Shown here piece after piece: positions 1 through 9,130 of a DNA stretch of 64,000 nt. This DNA is from Chrysogorgia sp. JL179-B06 (Eukaryota > Cnidaria > Anthozoa > Scleralcyonacea > Chrysogorgiidae), in contig JAYKKM010000002.1 in NCBI GenBank assembly GCA_035772405.1, positions 235,001-299,000 on the forward strand, read 5' to 3'. The translations under genes were made by a program, and so were the position numbers. Numbering within the stretch: the stretch's first letter is position 1; every line of letters starts with the position of its first letter. Under the pieces are notes generated by a model. The model saw nothing but the letters and a program-made list of their open reading frames with translations, was not told where the DNA came from and made no database searches.

Positions 1-526
1 ATCCTGACTCGCCATTTTACCTTGCCATCAACCACAGAAGAAAAACAGGGAGCCAAATTTGGTACTCCAGAGCTCCACTCGGCAGAAACGAAATTGGCAA
101 GCTTCTTGTAAAAGCAGCACAGAAAGCCGGTTTGTCTGGAAATATTACAAACCATAGCGTCAGAAAGACATGTATCTCCAGACTTATGGATGCCGAAATC
201 CCTGCCAATTATGTCGCTCAACTTAGTGGCCACAAGAACCTAAAAAGCCTCGACTCATACAAATCGGCTTCGGTTGAACACCAGCGAAAAATGTCCCATG
301 TCTTAAGTCGTTCATTCCATCAAAAAAATAGCGAATCAGGAGAATCCACTGTAACGTCCGCCGGCACCTCTTCGATGCTTTCAACATCTGCATGCACATC
401 TTTCGGTCCTGTAAACCCATCCAATCCAACAGTTTCTGGTCCTTCTGGCTTGTTTTCTGGTGCCTCAATTGGAAAAATTGAAGGATGTACATTCAACTTT
501 CATGTTCACAACAACGAACTTGGAGG
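1..526 (+). mobile_element. Crypton-type tyrosine recombinase, C-terminal catalytic part (partial)
   Basis: The frame is open from the window edge and reads as the C-terminal half of a tyrosine recombinase. The catalytic pattern is visible: HxxR with His at 153 and Arg at 162 (NHSVRKTCISRLMDAEIP), then His at 231 in LSGHKN, then the nucleophile Tyr at 258 in LDSYKS. This layout and the tail (EGCTFNFHV) resemble Crypton-derived recombinases that are abundant in cnidarian genomes. The frame runs on to a stop at 644, but GAG|GTATGT at 524-530 looks like a splice donor, so the exon probably ends near 526. The N-terminal domain is off the window or lost. It would be the integrase of a Crypton transposon or a domesticated relative. 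The family call is from memory of motifs; the fold call is firmer. Confidence 0.7.
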
Positions 527-787
527 TATGTTTTTTATTTCTCTGTTTTCGTTAATTGACAGGAAATGCCGTTGCCAGATATTCATGTCGTATTTGGTTT
601 TTTTCAATGTGTTCTCAGGACGTTGTGCTGTTATAAAATCTTGAATAAAGCTTAAATTCATTTCTTCGCTAGTTTCGGTAGTACCGTCATTATGAAGTTC
701 ATTGTTTACAATGTCAATTTCCTCATTTTCCCACTCGTCTGGATAATAAAACTCACTCTCGCTGTGATAATTTTCGTCTGAATCCAT
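515..787 (-). mobile_element. Crypton-type recombinase, N-terminal part, opposite orientation
   Basis: A minus-strand ATG at 785-787 opens an acidic leader followed by a block (ENTLKKTKYDMNIWQRHFL, then ENREIKNIPP) that looks like the N-terminal DNA-binding segment of the same Crypton-like recombinase family. The similarity fades near 515, where it runs into the C-terminal piece on the other strand. The two halves therefore point at each other and cannot form one protein as they stand. They may come from two insertions or from an inverted element. No catalytic residues are in this part. Confidence 0.5.
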
Positions 788-1144
788 TTCTTATGTGCTA
801 CGTTTACCCTTCGTTTTTATCCATAAAGCAAAAACAAAACAATTATCTCCTGGGTCTTTAAAAATATTAAAAAAACGTCAGCATTTAGGATTCCGCGACC
901 GTGGTCAAAATATCGTAAAAAGCCGCCCGCTCACGCAGCCAATCAAATTGCAGGAATGCCTAGGATTCCGCCCGCTCACGAACAATAAAAAAATAAATAT
1001 ATTTATCACATACTTGTGCCTTTATCAGGGTGATAACAGCGGGTGATAAAAACGATATGTCCCGCTGAAAAACGATATGTCCCGCTGAAAAACAATATGT
1101 CTATTTTTAGTACTTATTGTTGATTGCTTATTCTAATTACAAGT
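788..1144. repeat. dispersed repeat (shared with 15993-16110) and a 21-bp triplet
   Basis: Positions 855-995 match 15993-16110 (shared words include CATTTAGGATTCC, GCAGGAATGCCTAGGATTCCG and CACGA.TAATAAAAAAAT). This shows a dispersed family of about 130 bp of unknown class. Positions 1048-1105 hold three copies of a unit of about 21 bp containing ACGATATGTCCCGCTGAAAA. No gene is seen. Confidence 0.55.
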
Positions 1145-1285
1145 ATGTGATAAATAGGTTATCATCTTCGTGACTCGGTGATATCATAATTGTCCCTTGT
1201 TCGCTACGCTCACTCGTGACAATTACGATATCGTCCCTCAAGCGATAAAACTGATATCACCTCACCCCTCATGTGATAACATATA
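1145..1285. repeat. imperfect palindrome (foldback repeat)
   Basis: GTTATCA, GTGATATCA and AATTGTC arms on the left are mirrored by GACAATT, GATATC and GTGATAAC on the right around CGCTACGCTCACTCG. It is one of many foldback units in this window and has no coding capacity. Confidence 0.5.
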
Positions 1286-1325
1286 CTTACATAAAAAAGT
1301 AGTTTCACTTTACTGTATATATACA

Positions 1326-1560
1326 TATATGGAAAAAGTGACTGCCCCAACCGGGAATCGAACCCTGGTCTCTGAATCAACGTTTCGGCGCTCTAACCTT
1401 TGAACTAATGAAACACGGTCAGAACAGCTAGTCGGTGATTAAAACAGTCAGTAATTTAGCTCAAAGGTTAGAGCGCTGAAATGTTGATTCGGAGACCGGG
1501 GTTCGATTCCCGGTTGGGGCAGTCACTTTATCCATATATGTATTCGACAATATTAAATCC
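1326..1560. mobile_element. pair of tRNA-derived SINE copies in inverted orientation
   Basis: Two copies of a tRNA-like sequence face each other, minus at 1329-1425 and plus at 1446-1530. Each holds a B box (GGTTCGATTCC) near its 3' end and an A-box-like TAGTTCAAAGGTT.GAGCG upstream, and ends in CAGTCACTTT.TCCATATATGTATT. The plus copy runs into AATATTAAATCCTCTCTAATATT and then (TA)n (about 1575-1608). Other copies are at 2678, 12318 and 56560. The B-box geometry supports a pol III SINE head; it is not a functional tRNA. Confidence 0.65.
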
Positions 1561-1569
1561 TCTCTAATA

Positions 1570-1611
<42 letters not shown>

Positions 1612-1686
1612 ATAGGTACTGTAATCAGTTCTCTATAATGATATATTAAATTTTTATATTATTCATCATAGAGTCAGATTCCACAG

Positions 1687-1949
1687 TCATGCCGAAAGAC
1701 ATACTGCGCTTTGCAAGTGGTGCTGAGGAAGAACCAGTGGTTGGCTGGGGAGTAAATAGCTCTCCAATGATAATGTTTATAGAATTAGATCAGAGAGAAA
1801 CACCACCAACATGTGAGTCAAAGTTACCTCAAGCAAGAACATGTGGTCCTACCATTTTGTTGCCTATTGCTAATTACCATGATTTCAATGAGTTCAAGGA
1901 AAAAATGATCACTGGAATAATAAGCTCACCAGAAATCTTGCTTAACTGA
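1687..1949 (+). CDS. HECT E3 ligase C-lobe, terminal exon, inverted relative to the rest of the gene
   Basis: A splice acceptor (GATTCCACAG, ending at 1686) precedes an exon that begins in phase 1 and ends at a TGA (1947-1949). The protein is the last 87 residues of a HECT domain. ILRFASG is followed by VVGWG, then LPQARTCGPTILLP carries the catalytic cysteine that accepts ubiquitin from E2, then NYHDFNEFKEKM and a short tail ending LLN. A polyadenylation signal AATAAA lies at 2127-2132. The remaining HECT exons are on the minus strand at 4745-9628. The last of them ends TCA-G and this exon starts TC-ATG, so joining them restores a GTC codon and the family order (WMSFVRSTS then VMPKDILRF). 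Either this exon is inverted or it belongs to a convergent paralogue whose 5' part is off the window. Confidence 0.85.
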
Positions 1950-2334
1950 ACATCTATAGAACATAAATCTTGTGTTCATGTTAAAGAGGTACTGTTTACT
2001 GTACACTTAAATGCCACAGATAGTTAGCAGAGTAGAACTACTGTAAAGTAGACATTGTTTCACGTTCAAATTGTACAGTTGTTCAACAACTTTATTTTGG
2101 GTATACTTGTTAACAATTGAAGTTACAATAAAAATATCATGGGAATCATGTTTAATTTCTCACAATATTATACCTCAACTATAAATTGTCCAATCAGAGA
2201 GCTAGATTTGTACCATGTGACCAGTCAATTTAAACTCGAATCACCCGCTGATCACGAATACACCCGCTAATCACTAATAATCTAGATGTTTCTATCCTGC
2301 GTGCAGACCCCACCCGATGATAATATAGCTTATC

Positions 2335-2455
2335 GGTATAATATATAATTTATAGATCCTCCGCTCGGGGAATTCGTCGAAATATTACCCCTCGGTATGA
2401 TATGTCCCTCGGGGTAATATTTCGTCGAATTCCCTTTGTTCCGGGTCTATAAATG
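2335..2455. repeat. palindromic repeat
   Basis: TATAGATCC.CCGCTCGG.GAATTCGTCGAAATATTACCCCTC is mirrored by the following GGGGTAATATTTCGTCGAATTCCC...GGGTCTATA. A diverged copy of the same family is at 22195-22290. It looks like a non-coding foldback MITE. Confidence 0.6.
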
Positions 2456-2795
2456 ATAAAAATTAATTTGGATAGAAAAGGCGGGCGAGGGGATTATTGC
2501 GAATTCGAATTTCTAGTTATTATTCTTAAAGCCCTCTGTATACAAGAATTTGTGTGTCGCTTCGCTACTTTGGGAAGTGCGCTCGAGAGGCCTTGCTCCA
2601 CGTTATGGTTAGATGCGATGTCTGTCTGTTGGTGTAGAGTGAAAGCGGCGAATTTAATATGTATATGGAGTAATCACTGACTGTTCTGACCGTGTCTCAA
2701 TAGTTCAAAGGTTGGAGCGCCGAAACGTTGATTCGGAAACCAGGGTTCGATTCCCGGTTGGGGCAGTCACTTTTTCCATATATGTATTTGAATTA
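2456..2795 (+). mobile_element. tRNA-derived SINE, longer copy
   Basis: The tRNA-like part (2678-2767, with B box GGTTCGATTCC at about 2745) is preceded by a non-tRNA segment (TTCGCTACTTTGGGAAGTGC, GAGAGGCCTTGCTC, GATGCGATGTCT). That segment recurs at 56430-56500 in front of the copy at 56560. This indicates a composite SINE of roughly 300 bp ending in CACTTTTTCCATATATGTATTTGAA and a TA-rich tail. Confidence 0.6.
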
Positions 2796-2804
2796 TATAT
2801 ATAA

Positions 2805-3025
2805 ATTATTAAAAAACTATTAATTTTAAAAAAGAAAAGTCTTAAGTGCTGACTTAAAACTACTTAACATATCAAAGCTTCTAATTTCCTGTGCAGGTAA
2901 TGAATTCCACAGTTTTGGTGCTGCAACCGAGAATGTTCTGTCTCCATGAGTCACCGTTTTGGATTTTGGCTCAAGTAGCAGATTTCGATCAGATGATCTC
3001 AAAGCACGAGTAGGTTTATATTTAG
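2805..3025 (-). mobile_element. CR1-like LINE 3' fragment
   Basis: The minus-strand translation resembles the C-terminal end of the LINE ORF at 38633-39022 (SKTVTHGDR then PKLWNSLP), and the nucleotide sequence of 2806-2995 closely matches 38620-38815. It is a 5'-truncated or broken copy without RT motifs. Confidence 0.7.
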
Positions 3026-3227
3026 TTTATATTTATATTTAGTATAAATTGACAAGTTTATATCACAAATCCTCAATTTTGATTGGCTATCGCAGGAGTT
3101 ACTATCCGCTGATATAAACCTCTGCCGAAAAAGTCGCCTGATTTCGAAAGAATATTTACTTTTTTCCATGAAAAATGCGAAATAAAAGTTATTTCTTGGG
3201 TTAGAAAGTTGTAAATTTATACTAAAA

Positions 3228-3372
3228 CAATTAGACAACTCGCCCTTGTTTTCTATGAGCGATAGTCAACTCGGCTCCGCCTCGTTGACTATCTGCTCAT
3301 AGAAAACGCGGGCTCGTTACCAAACCGGGACCAGTTGCGAAAAATGCAACTTAGCGGCCTTCCGGTAGGAAT
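3228..3372. repeat. palindrome plus SINE scrap
   Basis: Positions 3228-3303 form a foldback (ACAACTCG, CTATGAGC, GATAGTCAACTCGG mirrored by GTTGACTATCTGCTCATAGA). It is the same family as 31245-31360. Positions 3311-3372 (CGGGACCAGTTGCGAAAAATGCAAC, GGCCTTCCGG) are a fragment of the second tRNA-derived SINE family seen complete at 57170-57330. Positions 3373-3810 show nothing recognisable. Confidence 0.5.
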
Positions 3373-3810
3373 TATAAGCTCAGCCACAGATGAAACGTCG
3401 CAGAATTATCCTGCAGAGCGATGATTCCGATACTGACTGACTAGATCTTTGACTTGCTTTACAACCCTTGAAGAGTAGAGACCATCTATTATGTATATAA
3501 ACCTTTTGTCTTGAATTTCCTTGTTCTGTCTGTTGTTCCTCACTCTGACGACGTTCGGAATAAAATGCCGTTGTACTTGCGTACGTCAGCACGTCACATG
3601 GTAACAGTGAAAATTTACGTAATCGTTTTTTTTACTAATTTCCGGTAATATTATAAAATGTTCAAGCTATTTTATGGGCTTTTTGGTTATATTAAAATGA
3701 AATTTGTTGGTATTTATTTTTCTTTTCTCAAATAAACACTGTAGTCTACGTGCCAATAAATTACTTCTGGAATTCAGCTTCATACCCTGCATAATGTGCA
3801 ATAAAAAAAT

Positions 3811-3962
3811 AAATATGTTATTTACCGTTTTTGGTCGGTCCGTATAGAAAAATATTTTACCTCGGTCTCAAAAACGACCCTCGGCCTACGGCCTCGGGCC
3901 GTTTTCGAAACCTCGGTAAAATATTTTTCTATACGGACCTCCCAGCCGGTAAATAACATATA
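3811..3962. repeat. long palindromic MITE
   Basis: TATGTTATTTACCG and GTCCGTATAGAAAAATATTT on the left are mirrored by AAATATTTTTCTATACGGAC and CCGGTAAATAACATA on the right, around a GGCCTACGGCC centre. It is a near-full-length hairpin of about 150 bp with no ORF. Confidence 0.7.
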
Positions 3963-4487
3963 TATATATATAACCAAGTTGTCACAAGCAATATGCCCAA
4001 ACGTTAAAACAAAAATTAGAAGTCTTAATTGTTATATTCCAAAGTTTAGCAAAAGATTGATGTAAAAAATATGAGAATATATGACATATGTATATATGCA
4101 TGTATGAATATAATTCTGCACATGCTGTATATGCACACAGATATGACTTACATTTAAACCATTAATTATTTTCCCTAGGATAATGCAATTATTCTTACCA
4201 ACATGAACATTATAATTTTGATTAAGGCCCCTGAGATTGAGGCCTCTATACAGAAGTTAACATACTATATTATGATATATATATATTTATACAATAACCT
4301 GTTTACTACGCACATTCTCATTGGTTGTTGCCCATGATCTATTAGAGGACAGATGTACGGATCACGTCAGCTCACGCCATATCACGCCATATCACGTCAG
4401 CCGACTGCTTTTATCTTTTTTCATGCCCCAGAAATTGCCAAAGAGCTAATAAGCCTTTTGAATGGTTTGTTTTCAATTTTTATTGTA

Positions 4488-4686
4488 TAAAAACAAATAG
4501 ATTCCATTTTGAAGTTGTCTGTTCAGTTATAGATGTACAGAGGACGTCAGAACGTGGTAAGAACATCAGTGACCCACTCGACTATCGTATCGTGGGCCAC
4601 TTTTTTGTTCTTACCACGTTCTGACGTCATCTGTGCATGCATCTATAACTGAACAGACAACGGCAAAATGGAATCTATTTGTTAAA
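4488..4686. repeat. long palindromic MITE with ACGTCAG arms
   Basis: AACAAATAGATTCCATTTTG, TCAGTTATAGATG and ACGTCAGAACGTGGTAAGAAC are mirrored by GTTCTTACCACGTTCTGACGTC, CATCTATAACTGA and CAAAATGGAATCTATTTGTT. It lies in the intron region after the last minus-strand HECT exon. It is non-coding. Positions 3963-4487 hold TA-rich sequence without a recognisable gene. Confidence 0.7.
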
Positions 4687-4744
4687 TATATACACTGTAT
4701 ATATATGGTATTTAATCTAACAATTAGTACTGATCAGTTCTGAC

Positions 4745-4977
4745 CTGAAGTGCTTCTGACAAAAGACATCCACAATTCATACATATCTTCTTCTTTCTCT
4801 CTTCTGTTGGTTCCAATTTCACTGAACTGTGGCAGAAAGGTTTTGATGATGTAGTCAGTAGAAACATCTTTGTGCAGACCATGTACAAACACAGAGCGGA
4901 ATGTTGAAGCATTCAACTGAATTAACTCCAAGAGTTTATAATGAGCCAAGCCTTCGCAGAAGTCTTCCAGTTCATTC
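4745..4977 (-). CDS. HECT E3 ligase, exon 6 (end of N-lobe, start of C-lobe)
   Basis: The acceptor (CTTATTTAG, exon start 4977) and donor (CAG|GTCAGA, exon end 4745) enclose 233 bp in one open frame. The protein includes FRNELEDFCEGLAHYKLLEL, FRSVFVHGL and ELWMSFVRSTS, which fits the HECT region between the N-lobe and the catalytic C-lobe. The first codon is completed by the two bases AG of the exon at 5312-5475. The exon ends in phase 1. No C-lobe exon follows on this strand; the matching one is on the plus strand at 1687. Confidence 0.85.
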
Positions 4978-5154
4978 CTAAATAAGGACATATAATTTAT
5001 ATTGAGATTTGAATTACAAAGGGCATGCAGGTGGCCAGAATAAATGTCCAATACAGGCATCTGTTGTTACAAGGTGTAATAATGATTAGATTCAGAGAAT
5101 GCCTGTCACCTCCACATACCTTGCATGTTCCATTATTGGTAACCTTTGTATGTA

Positions 5155-5265
5155 TATAATTAACCAATTAAGGGGCATGCACCCCACTCTGATGAATAAA
5201 ATCATTGGGTGTTAGTCAGAATAAAATGCTAAAGTGCACCCTTGCCCCTTAATGATTAATAAAAA
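5155..5265. repeat. short inverted repeat
   Basis: AATTAAGGGGCATGCACC near the left end is mirrored by GTGCACCCTTGCCCCTTAAT on the right. It is probably a small foldback MITE in a HECT intron. Confidence 0.45.
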
Positions 5266-5311
5266 GTAACCTCATTTAAAATGTTATTGTAATGACTATT
5301 TGGTACTGTAC

Positions 5312-5475
5312 CTGCATTTACCAATCACCAAATACTTAATCACATTATCCACAATAGATTTGACATCTTTCAATTTGAATGACAAGTTCTGGTAACCTGC
5401 TTCAAGCATAAGCTCAGTAACTGCTTCTTCCTGAATTACCTTGGAAAGGACCAATTGATTATCAATTTCCAGAAG
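5312..5475 (-). CDS. HECT E3 ligase, exon 5
   Basis: The acceptor TTTTCTTTTAG and donor TGCAG|GTACAG define 164 bp. It reads LLEIDNQLVLSKVIQEEAVT, then a helical stretch ending VIKYLVIGKCR. It follows the previous exon in phase 0 (DILEK|LLEID) and leaves two bases (AG) that pair in phase with exon 6. No stop or shift is present. Confidence 0.8.
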
Positions 5476-6194
5476 CTAAAAGAAAATAAATTTTAATTGG
5501 TGGATACAATGCTGCACAATAACATTGTACTTTGTAAATATAATCTTGTTTGTTTGATAGCTTTAAATCAGCCCACTGAAACTTGGCAACTACATGCACC
5601 AGTTTGCAAATGACTATTACACAATTGGCTATATAGGTAACCATTTTGAGTAACTGGACAATAAAGCCATCTAATGCACATATTACATTCAAATGTTGTA
5701 AAGAAATATCATTCTACATGATACATCTGTGCCAAAATATACACACATTGTTGTATACATGTAAATTAGTAAATACCACAAATTAGTGATATATATTTAG
5801 GTATAATGCTACAGTATATCATTATTGTGTGTATTATAGTTCCAGAAATCTCCAGATAATTTCATTTACCCTAACCTTGGAAGGCACTAGAAATTCTCTG
5901 GGAAGGAGGGGATCGATTTAACATCAAAATTTCCAAACAAGCTTTCAAGTGCTGTAGCAAACTGTTTGTACAATAGAAAAATGTTCAAGCTCTTAAAGTA
6001 AATGTTTGACTTTTTCAGAGCTTGTAGTAAACCGTCCGATTGCTTGAAGTAAATTGTTTGTGTACTTGAAGTAAACTGTGTGAGTGAAATTGAACACTTG
6101 TAACGAACCATTTGAGCACTTGAAGTGAACAGTTTGAGGACGTAATTAACGGAAAAAATAATGACAGACACTGTATTGTGCATACAGTACAAAC
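5476..6194. other. HECT intron with a degenerate 25-bp tandem repeat
   Basis: Nothing gene-like is seen. Positions 5990-6135 carry five or six diverged copies of a motif like CTTGAAGTAAACTGTTTGAG. These account for the repetitive frames there. Confidence 0.5.
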
Positions 6195-6526
6195 CTTTTC
6201 AAGAATGTCTCTATGTTGGGCATAAGGGACTTCATTTAAAGATGGATTTGTCCTATCGTACCCAATAGTGATATAATTGTACATGGATGGTGAAAGGATA
6301 GATGGTGGATCCCCTCCAAAGGTTAATGAAACTGCAAATGCTCTTCCTGCCATATAGTATTCGTGACTATTCAGCTTATTGGCATTTGTGTCAATACATA
6401 TGCTCCCACATTGGCTGTTTGCTGAAAAATATCTGAGCATTCCACAATATTATTCCTCAGTAACCTTAGAAAATCGCGCCGTGGCCCTTTGTCATCGACA
6501 GTCATCATGCTGTCAGTGAATTTCAC
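6195..6526 (-). CDS. HECT E3 ligase, exon 4 (N-lobe core), with a frame break
   Basis: The acceptor GTTGATAG and donor GAAAAG|GTTTGT bound 332 bp. The first part reads VKFTDSMMTVDDKGPRRDFL, the conserved HECT segment (V.F.GE..vDdGGPRREFf). The second part reads LNSHEYYMAGRAFAVSLTFG then PPSILSPSMYNYI, also classic HECT N-lobe. The two parts are in different frames; the change falls at about 6390-6427 (after CSDIFQ, before CIDTNANK). There is no splice pair to explain it, so it is a one-base-scale indel: a pseudogene lesion or a sequence error. The exon joins exon 3 in phase 0. Confidence 0.85.
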
Positions 6527-6939
6527 CTATCAACAAAATGTTCAATTACTATCATAGCTGTAGTGAGGTTAATTAACATTTCCATTGAATGTCTACATAA
6601 CTACATTTAAATCTCGGATTATTATAGCCTGTGCTTAAAACCTTAGCTGTGACTATATTTCGAAAATTATATTTGAAATCATAGCCACTAAATGGCACTG
6701 ACTACAATTGTATAATGGCTGTCCATTCCACGTGTTTCAATTTCATTTATCACAAATTTCTGCATTAAAAGTCATTACTCAGTAATGGTACCGTAAACAT
6801 CTGAAAATAAGCCTGCAGGGCCCCCCAAAACAGGCCCACCCTGAATATAAAGCCCCCATCAAATCTCATATGCAAAAATCCTTCTGTTAATAATTAGCTT
6901 GCCAAATATACCATAAGTCCATGGGCATATAATAATATA
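6527..6939. other. HECT intron, left flank of the PLE insertion
   Basis: AT-rich intron sequence. I see no gene, RNA or clear repeat before the Penelope-like element begins near 6940. Confidence 0.4.
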
Positions 6940-7420
6940 ATGAAAGTGAAAAGGTGGTAAACTGCCAAGAATTTAGTGACGAGATACTGACGTTTCAAGC
7001 GGAGCCCTTCATCAGAGTAAGACGAGATGAAATAAAATAAACAGGGCTTATATATATATGCCAAAAGGGTGTCACAAGTAGAAAGTAGCCAATCAAATGC
7101 ACGGGAGATAAACAAACTAATAATTAATGAGATGGGAAAAGTTAAATCATTTGCTATTTTTACAGTCGATCAATAAGCAGACTGAGGGGTGGGAGAAATG
7201 ACAGGTCCAATATTCAAGGGGATTAGGCGATAATAATAGCAGAAAGAAACAAAAACTTGAAAAGGAATGAAAGTGCATAAGCTAATAATAAAAAGTTCCA
7301 AGCAAACTAAAATAACAAAAAACTTGTAGGAAATTAAATAAAAACGTTATTAAATAGATTCGTTAAGACCAAGAGGATGTGTGGTGCCAAGTTTAAAAAT
7401 GAGACGCTTCTCTTGCCGCT

Positions 7421-8121
7421 TGATGGACGTCAAGTCCTTATACACCGTCATTCCCCATTGTGATGGCCTTGAAGCTCTGAAGTTTTTCTTTGATCAGCGC
7501 ACTCATTTAGAACCCTCCACAACCACGTTACTTCGCTCAGCAGAACTAGTGCTTAATTTTTCGTTTGATGGTGAACATTATCAACAAATAAGTGGTGTTG
7601 CGATGGGCACCAAAATGGGTCCAACTTCCAAGCTATGCTAACTTATTTGTTGGTTATGTTGAAAAACAGATCTTTGAACGATACACGGGTCCCTTCCTGA
7701 TTTCTTCGGCAGATTTATCGATGACTGTTTAGGAACAGCGTCGTGTTCACGTGTCTTTTTAGAGCAGTTCATCAACTTTGTTGATGATTTTCATCTTGCT
7801 CTGAAGTTCACGTGGGAAATCAGCGAGACCTCTGTGTCGTTCCTTGATATTTTAATTTCGATTAATGGTGATTCGCTGAGAACGTCGGTCTCGTACAAGC
7901 CTACTGACTCCCATAGTTATCTTCTATTTTCATCCTCTCATCCCAACCACACTAAGCAATCTATCCCTTACTCTCAATTATTGCGTCTTCGCCGCTTATG
8001 TAGTGACGACCAAGAATTTCAAGCCAAATCAATGGAAATGAGATATTTTTTTGTTCAACGTGGTTACCCTACCAACATTCTAGACCTTGCCGTTCAGAAA
8101 GCTTTTCTCGCCCCCGTTTAG
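7421..8121 (+). pseudogene. PLE reverse transcriptase, 5'-truncated and frameshifted
   Basis: It starts inside RT motif A (MDVKSLYTVIPH), missing the fingers. Motif B reads QQISGVAMGTKMGP, and motif C is seen as GRFIDDCLGTAS near 7708-7745 in another frame. RT-thumb sequence follows (VSFLDILISINGD). At least two frame changes occur (about 7635 and 7700), and the frame ends at a stop at 8119-8121. Compared with PLE-A at about 27915, one C is missing near 8108, which explains that stop. It is not expected to be active. Confidence 0.8.
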
Positions 8122-8138
8122 ACGCCCTTGAACCATCT

Positions 8139-8777
8139 TTGGAACAAGTTTCAAACAATAAAATTCCTTTAGTTCTAACATTTCATCCTTTCAATTTTAA
8201 AGTTAAAAATATTATCAATCGGAATTTTCAAATTTTACAAAATGATCCTGAGACGTCAGCCATTTTCACCGATAACCCTTTGGTATCTTTTCGCCGTAAT
8301 AAAAATATTCGTGACTCCTTAGTACATGGTGCTCTTAAACAAAATACCTCGGCACCAGCGGGAACCTTTTCTTGCGGCCGTTCCCGCTGCAACACATGCC
8401 CTTTTCTCAATCCCACTACAGTTATTATTGCCCCCAAATTCGACCACACTATCCGTCATACTTTTTCATGCACGTCCACCAACACAATTTATTGCATTTC
8501 TTGCGATAAATGCCCTAAAATCTACATCGGTGAAACTGGGCGACGCCTTTCAGACAGGTTTGCTGAACATCTTCGTTCTGTGAGGATCAATGATGGTGAC
8601 AAACCTGTAGCCCGCCATTTCAACAGCTCCAACCATTTGGCTTCAGACATGAAAGTCTGTGCCATCCTTCCCATTTCCGGTGGCAACGATAATCGCAAGC
8701 GGCAAGAGAAGCGTCTCATTTTTAAACTTGGCACCACACATCCTCTTGGTCTTAACGAACGTTTTTCTTTTATTTAA
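8139..8777 (+). CDS. PLE GIY-YIG endonuclease domain
   Basis: An intact frame of 212 codons covers the C-terminal part of a PLE protein. A linker (LVLTFHPFNFKVKNIINRNF) leads to a Cys-rich block (CGRSRCNTCPF), then YCISCDKCPK, then IYIGETGRRLSDRFAEHL. The last carries the GIY-YIG-type tyrosines, the following Arg and the His. VARHFNSSNH and a conserved Glu in KRQEKRLIF follow. Penelope-like elements encode RT plus GIY-YIG in one ORF, the nuclease nicking the target. The neighbouring RT is broken, so this frame is a remnant. The TTG at 8139 is not a real start. Confidence 0.85.
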   Translation: MEQVSNNKIPLVLTFHPFNFKVKNIINRNFQILQNDPETSAIFTDNPLVSFRRNKNIRDSLVHGALKQNTSAPAGTFSCGRSRCNTCPFLNPTTVIIAPKFDHTIRHTFSCTSTNTIYCISCDKCPKIYIGETGRRLSDRFAEHLRSVRINDGDKPVARHFNSSNHLASDMKVCAILPISGGNDNRKRQEKRLIFKLGTTHPLGLNERFSFI

Positions 8778-9087
8778 TTTCCTAAACGTTTTTTGTTATT
8801 TTAGTTTGCTTGGAACTTTTTATTATTAGCTTATGCACTTTCATTCCTTTTCAGGTCTTTGTTTCTATTATTATCACCTAATCCCCTTGAATATTGGACC
8901 TGTAATTTCTCCCACCCCCTCAGTCTGCTTATTGATCGACTGTAAAAATAGCAAATGATTTAACTTTTCCTATCTCATTAATTATTAGTTTGTTTATCTC
9001 CCATGCATTTGATTGGCTACTTTCTACTTGTGACACCCTTTTGGCATATATATAAGCCCTATTTATTTTATTTCATCTCGTCTTACT

Positions 9088-9130
9088 CTGATGAAGGGCT
9101 CCGCTCGAAACGTCAGTATCTCGTCACTAA
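9088..9130 (+). ncRNA. hammerhead-like core in PLE-A pLTR (3' copy)
   Basis: CTGATGA at 9088-9094, a stem II candidate GGGC/GCTC (9096-9099/9103-9106, loop TCC), GAAA at 9107-9110, stem III ACG/CGT (9110-9112/9122-9124) and a candidate cleavage base C9125 follow the hammerhead order. Stem I is weak: TTACT (9083-9087) with ACTAA (9126-9130) has one C-C mismatch. Hammerheads are known in PLE terminal repeats. The same core recurs on the minus strand near 6969-7020 and at 28870 and 31874. It may need a dimeric or tertiary-stabilised form. Confidence 0.5.

Noticed and set aside
1446..1530. Functional tRNA gene
   Set aside because: A and B boxes exist but the acceptor stem and anticodon arm do not form well, and several diverged copies are in the window.
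8228..8737. Minus-strand ORFs within the PLE
   Set aside because: Antisense shadows of the GIY-YIG ORF.
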